From Shimia haliotis (GTDB lineage: Bacteria > Pseudomonadota > Alphaproteobacteria > Rhodobacterales > Rhodobacteraceae): a stretch of DNA of 64,000 nt. The notes beneath the pieces are model-generated. The model did no database searches. It was not told the origin of the DNA and was given only the letters and a program-made list of their open reading frames with translations. The DNA lies in the NCBI RefSeq assembly GCF_900114415.1, contig NZ_FOSZ01000008.1, forward strand, positions 1-64,000, in the 5' to 3' direction. The stretch's first letter is position 1. Every line of letters starts with the position of its first letter. A program made the position numbers and the translations under genes. Of this stretch, positions 33,864 through 40,938 are shown piece after piece.

Positions 33864-33894
33864 TTGAACCTACAGCGACTGTAGCAATTATCTC
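33864..33894 (+). promoter_or_regulatory. MerR-type operator/promoter, site D
   Basis: TTGAAC at 33864, spacer of about 19 nt with CTACAGCGACTGTAGCAA, -10 TATCTC near 33889. It contains the perfect CTACAG...CTGTAG dyad and faces the transglutaminase-like/CDF efflux genes. It is the best-conserved of the four sites. Confidence 0.75.
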
Positions 33895-33923
33895 TGTACT
33901 CGAAAGATTCGAGGAGCCCCATC

Positions 33924-34685
33924 GTGGCACATAATGACCCTTTATTGACCGCAACCCCGATCCTGGATTTTGGGGCGGCGCCCATAGCGGAGCTCATCGC
34001 TGCAAGGGGTTGGCGTGATCTGTCCGACACCGACAAGATTGGCGCGATCTATGACTATATCCGCAACGAGATCGCCTTCGGCTACAACCGCGCCGACGAC
34101 ATTCCAGCGTCCGAGGTGCTGTCTGATGGCTATGGTCAGTGCAATACGAAGGGCACGCTCCTTATGGCGCTCCTTCGGGGTGTGGGCATAAAGTGCAGAA
34201 TCCACGGGTTCACGATCCACAAGGGCCTTCAGCGCGGTGTTGTGCCGGAGCTGGTCTACCCGATTGCGCCGGAAGAGATCCTGCATTCGTGGATCGAGGT
34301 CGCACTGGACGGCAAGTGGATCAATCTCGAAGGCTTCATTCTCGACAGCGCGTTCCTGAAGGTTCTGCAATCGTCGTTTACCGACCGCGAGAGTCTGTGC
34401 GGTTACGGTGCTGGGACGGATTGCCTCAACGCGCCGCCTGTCGAGTGGACAGGGCAGGACACATATATCCAGGATACCGGGATCGTGCAGGATTTCGGAA
34501 CGTTCGACACGCCCGACGCTTTCTATGCAGAGCATGAGCAGAAATTCGGGCGTTTGCGCGGATGGCTCTATCGGAACATCATCCGGCACTGGATGAATGC
34601 GCGTGTGCGGGCCTTCCGCGCAGGCCGTCTGAAACCCGACGCCTCAATTGCGCACCAGCATGAGGGAGAGACCCGTGCCGCATGA
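33924..34685 (+). CDS. transglutaminase-like domain protein, metal-linked
   Basis: A 253-residue protein from a GTG behind GAGGAG. The transglutaminase-type core has a catalytic Cys in SDGYGQCNTKGTLLMALLRG and His in EILHSWIEVALDGKW; the Asp/Asn position may lie in NLEGFILD. No signal peptide is visible, so it is probably cytoplasmic. It overlaps the start of the CDF pump gene by 11 bp and is under the MerR-type site D, so it belongs to the metal response. Its reaction is not known; it could be a protease or amidase-like enzyme. Confidence 0.75.
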   Translation: MAHNDPLLTATPILDFGAAPIAELIAARGWRDLSDTDKIGAIYDYIRNEIAFGYNRADDIPASEVLSDGYGQCNTKGTLLMALLRGVGIKCRIHGFTIHKGLQRGVVPELVYPIAPEEILHSWIEVALDGKWINLEGFILDSAFLKVLQSSFTDRESLCGYGAGTDCLNAPPVEWTGQDTYIQDTGIVQDFGTFDTPDAFYAEHEQKFGRLRGWLYRNIIRHWMNARVRAFRAGRLKPDASIAHQHEGETRAA

Positions 34686-35613
34686 TCACCATGGTCACAG
34701 CCATGCCCATCTGGACCCGTCCAGCGGGGATCGCCGGGTAGCAATTGCGATTTGGGCGAACGGTCTTCTGACGGTTGCGCAGATCGTCGGCGGCATCTTC
34801 GCAGGGTCTCTCGCCCTGATCGCGGATGCGCTGCATAACTTCTCGGACATGGCCGCGCTTGTCATTGCCTTTGCGGCCCGCAAGATCGCGCGGCGGCCCG
34901 CTGATGAGCGAATGACCTTCGGCTATGGCCGGATCGAGACCGTGGCGGCCTTGATCAACTACACGACGCTGATCGTGATCGGGCTCTATCTGATCTATGA
35001 AGGCGGCATGCGCCTTATCGAGCCGCCTGAGGTGAAAGGGTGGACAGTCGTCATCATCGCGGGACTGGCACTGGTGGTTGATGCCCTGACGGCGGGGTTG
35101 ACCTATTCCATGCAGAAGGGCAGCCAGAACATCCGCGCCTTGTTCCTCCACAACCTCTCCGACGCTTTGGCTTCAGTCGCTGTGATTGTCGGTGGCACGC
35201 TGATCATCCTCTATGACATGCGTTGGGTTGATCCTGCGATCACGATTGGTATCGCGCTCTATATTCTGTACCTGGCCTTCGCTGAGATTGGTGGCCCGAT
35301 CCGGACGCTGATGCTTGGCAGCCCGCCGGACATTGATGGAGGTGACGTGGTGGCCGTTTTGCGCCAAACAGAGGGCGTTAGCGACGTCCACCATGTGCAC
35401 TTGTGGCAGATGGAAGAGAATGCTCCAGCGCTCGATGCGCATGTCGTCGTCGAAGATGTTGCATGGGGCCAGTTGGAGCAGATCAAGGCAGAGCTAAAGA
35501 CGCAAATTGGCGCTGAGTTTGGGATTGATCATTCCACGCTGGAATTTGAGCGTAATGAAGCTTGTGACGTCGAGGCGCCGCTGTTTGGACATGACAAGCA
35601 CCAGATCGAATAG
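34675..35613 (+). CDS. CDF-family cation efflux transporter (Zn/Cd/Co type)
   Basis: A 312-residue protein from a GTG at 34675 with GGGAG upstream. It has a His-rich N-terminus (HDHHGHSHAHLD) and six membrane helices with the HxxxD zinc sites in TM2 (ADALHNFSDMAALVIAF) and TM5 (LFLHNLSDALASVAV). The cytoplasmic C-terminal domain has HHVHLWQMEENAPALDAHVV. It exports divalent metals in exchange for protons. It is coupled by overlap to the transglutaminase-like gene. Confidence 0.92.
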   Translation: MPHDHHGHSHAHLDPSSGDRRVAIAIWANGLLTVAQIVGGIFAGSLALIADALHNFSDMAALVIAFAARKIARRPADERMTFGYGRIETVAALINYTTLIVIGLYLIYEGGMRLIEPPEVKGWTVVIIAGLALVVDALTAGLTYSMQKGSQNIRALFLHNLSDALASVAVIVGGTLIILYDMRWVDPAITIGIALYILYLAFAEIGGPIRTLMLGSPPDIDGGDVVAVLRQTEGVSDVHHVHLWQMEENAPALDAHVVVEDVAWGQLEQIKAELKTQIGAEFGIDHSTLEFERNEACDVEAPLFGHDKHQIE

Positions 35614-35880
35614 CTTAGGTGATATGCATGATTGATATCTTTGGGGCGGCACCTAGGACGACGTGGAAGCAGACCTTGTTGCTGCTGCAGCGAAAGGGCA
35701 CTTTGTCCGCTCAGCGGACCTTTGCCGCAGGCCACATCAAGGTCTGCAATGCGGGACTTAGTTAGCTTTCGCTGCACCGCTCAGGTTGAACGCTGCTTAT
35801 GCCACACCAGCGACCAAGGTTGGTAAAGCGCCGCTCCAGGGTCTGGAACGGCGTCGAATTATTACCGATCTGATAGTGGT

Positions 35881-36441
35881 TTAGTCAATCAGACCGATTT
35901 GTTTGTAAAAGGCATGGTTGTCCCAGAACAGGTATTCTTCATCCATGACACCTTCGTCGGTCCAGTGGCCCACAGTGGCCATGGTCAGCTTATAGCTTTG
36001 GCCGGTGGGTTGGATGAACTGATCGCCACCGATCGGCATCGGTTCCGAAAACGTGCCTTCGATCACACCAACTACGCCGGTCCATTCACCCTGGCCAATG
36101 CGGACAGGGTGGGTTTCGATCCGGGTGTCCGGTGCGAAGACGAAAAACGCTTTGAGGTCTTCGATATGCACGTCGAGACCTTCGGTCACGCGGCCATCGG
36201 GCCAATGCACTTTGATGTCTTCGGCGTGGCTTTCATGCAGCCGGTCCCATTGCTGGTTCGAAAACACTTCGAAATCGAGCATGTCGAAGGTTTCCAGGTT
36301 CTTGGCAATGCGCGCGTCTTCGGCCTGACGCTGGGCCAGTTCGGCCAGGGCGGCAGTGGTGACATCGTTATCCTGCGCAGCAGAAACCGTACCAAATGTG
36401 GCGGCCATAACGGCGGCGGTGATAAGGGTTGCGGTTTTCAT
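35881..36441 (-). CDS. exported SnoaL/NTF2-like protein
   Basis: A 186-residue protein with a signal peptide (ATLITAAVMAATFGTVSAAQ). The mature part is an NTF2-like/SnoaL ester-cyclase fold (WDRLHESHAEDIKVHWPDGR, GLDVHIEDLKAFFVFAPDTR, SYKLTMATVGHWTDEGVMDE, EYLFWDN). The ATG at 36441 follows AAAGGAAA. The gene is divergent from the block at 37593 and has the same promoter motif as that block, so it is probably in the LysR regulon. No specific reaction can be assigned. Confidence 0.75.
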   Translation of the reverse strand: MKTATLITAAVMAATFGTVSAAQDNDVTTAALAELAQRQAEDARIAKNLETFDMLDFEVFSNQQWDRLHESHAEDIKVHWPDGRVTEGLDVHIEDLKAFFVFAPDTRIETHPVRIGQGEWTGVVGVIEGTFSEPMPIGGDQFIQPTGQSYKLTMATVGHWTDEGVMDEEYLFWDNHAFYKQIGLID

Positions 36442-36543
36442 TTCAGCTTTCCTTTGCTCTGTGTTCTGCATCATCTGTGATGCGATAAACGGAACATAGG
36501 TCCGCCAAATTCAGCCGAAAATGTTGAAGTTGCAGTATCACTT

Positions 36544-36561
36544 GGAACAAAATGTTCGCAA
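36544..36561. promoter_or_regulatory. putative LysR-regulator site 1
   Basis: Read on the minus strand TTGCGAACATTTTGTTCC. It shares TTGCGAACA-TTTGT with site 2 upstream of lysR and lies about 100 bp before the exported NTF2-like gene. Confidence 0.5.
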
Positions 36562-36568
36562 TTTGCGA

Positions 36569-37465
36569 TTATAAAACATCCGAGGTTTTTATGTCTTCCA
36601 CGGCAAAGTCGATCAGCGCTCGGATCTTCCGGGGCAGCGCCCGACCCTCCAAGTAGACCGCATTCACGGTGGTCGTGTCACCGGAATAGTTCTGCATCAG
36701 CTCGACAAGCTTGCCAGCGGACAGCCCGTCGCAGATTGCGAAGCGCGGGGCATAGGCGATGCCAAGCCCATTGGTCGCCAGTTCTGCTGCGGCGCGGGCG
36801 GAATTGACATGAAAGCGGCCTTGTACCTGTACCTCCAGATCCTCTTCCCCCCTGTGAAAGACCCAGCGGCGCGGCGCGCGGCGGTTGGTGTCAACGATGC
36901 AGGCATGATGCGCCAGATCCGCTGGATGGTCTGGCTGCCCCTGCGCGGTAAGATAGGTGGGGCTGGCCACAAGGCGAGAGCGCAAGGTGCCCAATTTGCG
37001 TTCCTTAAGCGAGAGCATCTCGGATCGGCCGATGCGGAAAGCCAGGTCGATCCCGTCGCGCGCGAGATCCACATAGGCGTCGCTGAGACGCAGGTCGAAA
37101 CTCAGGCCGGGATTTGCATCGGCAAAGCGGCGCAGCATCCCAACGACATAAAGCTCGCCAAAGGTAACTGGCGCCGAGACGCGGATCACACCGGTAAAAC
37201 CGCGTGACCCTTCAGAGACCTCGGCCAGCAGGTCATCGAGATCGTCCAGCAAAGCCGGCGCGCGGGCCAGAAGATCCTCACCTGCCGGTGTCAGGCCAAC
37301 CTTGCGCGTTGTGCGCTGGAACAGCCGCACGCCAAGCCGTGCCTCAAGCTCGGCCACATATTTCGAAGTCAGCCGGTTCGACACGCCAAGCTGATCAGCC
37401 GCCGCGGTGAACGACCCTGTCTGTGCGGTGGCCACGAAGGCCTTGAGTTCATCGGTGAGGTCCAT
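36569..37465 (-). CDS. LysR-family transcriptional regulator
   Basis: A 298-residue protein. The N-terminal wHTH (LKAFVATAQTGSFTAAADQL, GVSNRLTSKYVAELEARLGV) is followed by a periplasmic-binding-like effector domain (VIRVSAPVTFGELYVVGMLR, AYVDLARDGIDLAFRIGRSE). It is transcribed away from the 37593-40470 operon, with an intergenic region of 127 bp that carries two copies of a TTGCRAACA motif. It most likely controls that operon and the exported NTF2-like gene in response to a quinone or aromatic signal. Confidence 0.9.
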   Translation of the reverse strand: MDLTDELKAFVATAQTGSFTAAADQLGVSNRLTSKYVAELEARLGVRLFQRTTRKVGLTPAGEDLLARAPALLDDLDDLLAEVSEGSRGFTGVIRVSAPVTFGELYVVGMLRRFADANPGLSFDLRLSDAYVDLARDGIDLAFRIGRSEMLSLKERKLGTLRSRLVASPTYLTAQGQPDHPADLAHHACIVDTNRRAPRRWVFHRGEEDLEVQVQGRFHVNSARAAAELATNGLGIAYAPRFAICDGLSAGKLVELMQNYSGDTTTVNAVYLEGRALPRKIRALIDFAVEDIKTSDVL

Positions 37466-37474
37466 GGGAAATTA

Positions 37475-37491
37475 TTGCGAACACTTTGTGG
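37475..37491. promoter_or_regulatory. putative LysR-regulator site 2
   Basis: TTGCGAACACTTTGTGG, 10 bp upstream of the lysR start and 102 bp upstream of the reductase-like gene. It is nearly the same motif as site 1. Confidence 0.5.
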
Positions 37492-37513
37492 ATAGTCATT
37501 CAATAGCTTCGCC

Positions 37514-37534
37514 ATTTTGTTGAATGTTTGCAAG
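37514..37534. promoter_or_regulatory. putative LysR-regulator site 3
   Basis: On the minus strand the site reads TTGCAAACATTCAACAAAAT. It is related to sites 1 and 2 in inverted orientation, between lysR and the 37593 operon. Confidence 0.45.
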
Positions 37535-37592
37535 CCGTAAATAGGGGTCAGAACACAGGCCGCGACAACGCGGCGAATAAAGGAGTAAAGAC

Positions 37593-38168
37593 ATGAAAAT
37601 CGCAGTTATTGGAAATGGGAATGTCGGGTCAGGCCTGACCGCTGTACTGGCCAAGGCGGGTCACGATGTCGCCGCCTATGGCAAAGAAGACGACCTGGCA
37701 AGCGCCGTCGCAGCGGCCGACACCGTGATCCTCGCCACGCCCTATGGCGCGGCCAAGGATGTGGCCGGACAGGCGGATTTCACCGGCAAGCTGGTGATCG
37801 ATGTATCGAACCCGGTGACAGACGATTTCTCGGGCCTGCAGGTCGCAGGAAACAGCTCGGCTGCAGAAGAGATCGCGGCAATGTTGCCCGGTGCCTCGGT
37901 CGCGAAGGCGTTCAACACCATCTTCGCCCAGCATTATGGCACCGGTCTGACCATCGGCGACCAGCCCTTGCAAACCTTTGTGGCCGCCGATGACAACGCC
38001 GCACGCGACAAGGTGAAAGCCCTCGCAAGTGAGATCGGCCTTGTCCCGGTGGATGCAGGACCGCTGAAAAACGCCCGCTACCTTGAGCCGCTTGGCTTCA
38101 TGAACATTCAGTTTGGCTATGTGCTGGGCCAGGGCGCAGAAATCGCCCCTCAATGGCAAGCCGCGTAA
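37593..38168 (+). CDS. NADPH-dependent F420 reductase-like oxidoreductase
   Basis: A 191-residue Rossmann protein. It starts MKIAVIGNGNVGSGLTAVLA (GxGxxG NADP site), followed by DTVILATPYGAAKDV, VIDVSNPV and SVAKAFNTIFAQHYG, as in the COG2085/F420-reductase family. It is the first gene of a four-gene operon with DoxX, DODA dioxygenase and glutathionyl-hydroquinone reductase. Alphaproteobacteria generally lack F420, so the real acceptor is likely another molecule, perhaps a quinone. Confidence 0.85.
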   Translation: MKIAVIGNGNVGSGLTAVLAKAGHDVAAYGKEDDLASAVAAADTVILATPYGAAKDVAGQADFTGKLVIDVSNPVTDDFSGLQVAGNSSAAEEIAAMLPGASVAKAFNTIFAQHYGTGLTIGDQPLQTFVAADDNAARDKVKALASEIGLVPVDAGPLKNARYLEPLGFMNIQFGYVLGQGAEIAPQWQAA

Positions 38169-38191
38169 CCCCAAAAACAGGAGACAGAACC

Positions 38192-38614
38192 ATGACCAAT
38201 TATTCAAACGCCGACTACGCAGCAACCATCTTGCGCGTGTCCAGCGGCGTGCTGTTTCTGGCCCACGGGCTTCTCAAGGTGAATGTCTTCACCATCGCGG
38301 GAACCGTCGGCTATTTCGAAAGCCTCGGCCTGCCCGGCCTTTTCGCCTATCTCACCATTTTCGCCGAATTGGCGGGGGGCGTGGCCCTGATCGCAGGCGT
38401 GGCCACACGGTTGGCCGCCCTGGCGCTGATCCCGGTGCTGCTGGGCGCGACCTGGGTGCATTCATCCAACGGATGGCTGTTTTCGGGTGAAGGTGGCGGA
38501 TGGGAATTCCCGCTCTACTGGGCGGTTGTGCTTGGTGCCATCGCTTTGCTTGGAAACGGCGCCTATGCGCTGAAAATCCCTGTCCTACAAACTACGTTGG
38601 GCCGTTTCGCCTGA
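38192..38614 (+). CDS. DoxX family membrane protein
   Basis: A 140-residue protein with four helices and the DoxX pattern (RVSSGVLFLAHGLLKVNVFT, GLPGLFAYLTIFAELAGGVA, LLGATWVHSSNGWLFSGEGG). CAGGAGAC precedes the ATG at 38192. DoxX-like proteins accompany thiol/quinone redox enzymes. It lies 23 bp after the reductase-like gene. Confidence 0.88.
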   Translation: MTNYSNADYAATILRVSSGVLFLAHGLLKVNVFTIAGTVGYFESLGLPGLFAYLTIFAELAGGVALIAGVATRLAALALIPVLLGATWVHSSNGWLFSGEGGGWEFPLYWAVVLGAIALLGNGAYALKIPVLQTTLGRFA

Positions 38615-38663
38615 AGCCATGGGGGCCGCTTTTGGGCGTCCCCCAAATCAACGGAGCATCGTC

Positions 38664-39494
38664 ATGAACACCGCACAATCCCTTAATGATCTCAAAGAGC
38701 GGCTCTCTCCGAGCGACCGGATGCCGCTGGTTTTCCTTGGTCACGGCAGCCCGATGAATGCCATCGAAGCCACAGACTACAGCCGCGCCTGGACCAAGCT
38801 GGGCCGCAGCTTGCCCCGACCCAAGGCCATTCTGGTCGTGTCCGCACATTGGATGAGCACGGGCACAACCCTGGTGGATGTGTCCGCCATGCCGCGCACA
38901 ATCCACGATTTCTATGGCTTCCCCGAGGCGCTTTTTGCGCAGCAATACCCGGCTCAAGGCGATCCGAAGCTGGCGCGTGAGGTGGTGTCACTTCTGGCCA
39001 GCCACCATGCCGAAGAGGACGATCTCTGGGGCCTCGATCACGGGGCCTGGATGGTGCTGAAATACCTCTACCCCAGTGCGGATGTGCCGGTGTTTCAGGT
39101 CTCGATCGACATGCGACAAGACCTTGGCTACCAGCTTGAGATCGGCCAGGCTCTGTCAGAGCTGCGCGACCGCGGTGTTCTGATCCTTGGGTCAGGCAAT
39201 GTGGTGCATAACCTGCGCGCCGCCCGTTGGGGCGCAGGCAGCGCACCGCAGGACTTCGCCGTCGAATTCGACACGCTATTTGCCGAAAAGCTCAAGGACC
39301 GGGACTTCGCCGCGTTGAGCAACCGCAAAGGTCTAGGGTCACTGCTGCGCATGGCGCATCCATCTGTGGATCACTATCTTCCCGCGCTCACCATTGCAGG
39401 GGCGTCTGACAAGCGCGATGCGCTGACCTTCATGACCGACGATATCGACCTTGGGTCGATCTCGATGCGCTCTTTTGTATTTCACGCCGCTTAA
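38664..39494 (+). CDS. ygiD: DODA-type extradiol aromatic ring-opening dioxygenase (YgiD-like)
   Basis: A 276-residue class III extradiol enzyme of the 4,5-DOPA dioxygenase type. Visible motifs are VFLGHGSPMNAIE (first His), LVVSAHWMSTGT (second His), WGLDHGAWMVLKYLYP and SGNVVHNLRAARWG. The ATG at 38664 is behind GGAGC; the frame is open 15 codons earlier. It opens catechol-type rings using a single metal, and sits next to a glutathionyl-hydroquinone reductase, so the operon appears to deal with catechols and quinones. Confidence 0.9.
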   Translation: MNTAQSLNDLKERLSPSDRMPLVFLGHGSPMNAIEATDYSRAWTKLGRSLPRPKAILVVSAHWMSTGTTLVDVSAMPRTIHDFYGFPEALFAQQYPAQGDPKLAREVVSLLASHHAEEDDLWGLDHGAWMVLKYLYPSADVPVFQVSIDMRQDLGYQLEIGQALSELRDRGVLILGSGNVVHNLRAARWGAGSAPQDFAVEFDTLFAEKLKDRDFAALSNRKGLGSLLRMAHPSVDHYLPALTIAGASDKRDALTFMTDDIDLGSISMRSFVFHAA

Positions 39495-39507
39495 GGAGGG
39501 CGAATCA

Positions 39508-40470
39508 ATGCTTGTAGACGGCAAATGGATGGAAAACTGGCAGCCGGTGCAAAAGGCGGACGAAAAGGGCCGTTTCGTGCGGCAAGTGTCGAGCTTTCGC
39601 AACTGGATCACCCCCGATGGCAGCGCTGGCCCAACCGGCGAGGGGGGCTTCAAGGCCGAACCTGGCCGCTACCGGCTTTATGTCGCCTTGATCTGCCCCT
39701 GGGCCTCGCGCGCGCTGATCGCCCGCAAACTCAAGGGGCTGGATGACATGATCCCGGTCACGGTGGTCAACCCGACACTCAGCGATCAGGGCTGGTCCTT
39801 TGGCGAATATCCCGGCAGCGACGAAGACCCTCTTTTCGGCGCGCGTTACATGCACGAGATCTATACCCGCGCCGATCCGCATTTCACCGGACGCGCGACG
39901 GTACCGGTTCTTTGGGACGAAAAGCAGGGCGTGATGGTGAGTAACGAAAGCGCCGACATCCTGCGCATGTTCGACACAGCCTTCGAGCATATCGCGCCCT
40001 CCGACCACCGGCTTTACCCCGAGGCACAGGGGGCCGAGATAAACGCGCTGAATGCTGTGATCTACGACAAGCTCAACAATGGCGTCTATAAATGCGGCTT
40101 TGCAAGCTCGCAGGAAGCCTATGACGAGGCCGTGGAAGGCGTGTTCTCAACGCTTGAGATGCTGGAAGACCGGCTGATCGGGGACTATCTTTTCGGCGAC
40201 CACCTGACCGAAACCGATGTTCGCCTGTTCGTTACGCTGATCCGATTTGACGTCGCTTATCACGGTCTCTTCAAGGCAAACCGCAGACAGATCGCAAGCT
40301 ATCCCCGGCTGTCGGCATTGATGGCGCGCATCTATCGCCTGCCAGGCATCGCCGAGACGGTGAATATGGATCACATTACCCGTGGCTATCATTCGATCAA
40401 AGCGCTGAACCCATCGGGCATTCGCCCCACCGGTCCCGCCAATATTAGGGCCTTGATCTCGGAAACCTAA
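39508..40470 (+). CDS. yqjG: glutathionyl-hydroquinone reductase (Xi-class GST)
   Basis: A 320-residue enzyme from the ATG at 39508 behind AAGGAGGG. The N-terminal part has VRQVSSFRNWITPDGSAGPT and the catalytic Cys in YRLYVALICPWASRALIARK. The C-terminal helical domain has NNGVYKCGFASSQEAYDEAV, LFGDHLTETDVRLFVTLIRF and GIAETVNMDHITRGYH. This is the ECM4/YqjG family, which reduces glutathionyl-hydroquinones. It is the last gene of the LysR-linked operon. Confidence 0.92.
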   Translation: MLVDGKWMENWQPVQKADEKGRFVRQVSSFRNWITPDGSAGPTGEGGFKAEPGRYRLYVALICPWASRALIARKLKGLDDMIPVTVVNPTLSDQGWSFGEYPGSDEDPLFGARYMHEIYTRADPHFTGRATVPVLWDEKQGVMVSNESADILRMFDTAFEHIAPSDHRLYPEAQGAEINALNAVIYDKLNNGVYKCGFASSQEAYDEAVEGVFSTLEMLEDRLIGDYLFGDHLTETDVRLFVTLIRFDVAYHGLFKANRRQIASYPRLSALMARIYRLPGIAETVNMDHITRGYHSIKALNPSGIRPTGPANIRALISET

Positions 40471-40904
40471 GAAATTCCAGAATGTCTCACTGAGCACGTG
40501 TTGCGGAGCGCCTGTTCAGCGCTTCGCAAGAACTCGATCCCTTCCTGCTCGTGATCGCTTTGCCCCGCAGGCTGCCCCGGCGAACAGTGCTCGATTTTGA
40601 GGACGCACCGAATGACAAGCCCGATGAAACTGCGACCTCCGGGGATTTGGATGGAATGGCAGCTCAAACGGGTCGTCCCTGACCAGGGTTAAGATTCGGC
40701 TTCTCGAACATACTGCCTAAAACCTAACGGCAGCAGAGAGCGGTTCGCACCCGTTCACACCAAACGCAGCACTAAGCAGTTTGGGCTCGTTCGAGCTTTT
40801 CGCTGCATTCTACATGAAGTGCCGGTTTATCCGCATACGCACCCAGCAAAGAAATCGCAGACGTGTGGTGAATTGCTGTAGAACGAATCTAAGATTCCCA
40901 CTGT
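40471..40904. other. gene-free stretch between cargo and mobilisation arm
   Basis: No convincing gene on either strand. The open frame at 40467-40667 has no family features. The homology with the first arm begins at about 40905 (CTCGAACCACG), 34 bp before the relaxase stop. The stretch is probably accumulated remnant DNA at the inner edge of the arm. Confidence 0.4.
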
Positions 40905-40938
40905 TGACCCTCGAACCACGCCAACATTTGCAGTTAGA

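Noticed and set aside
37593-38168. true F420-dependent metabolism
   Set aside because: The protein has only the general NADP Rossmann features, no F420 biosynthesis genes are in view and the lineage is not known for F420.
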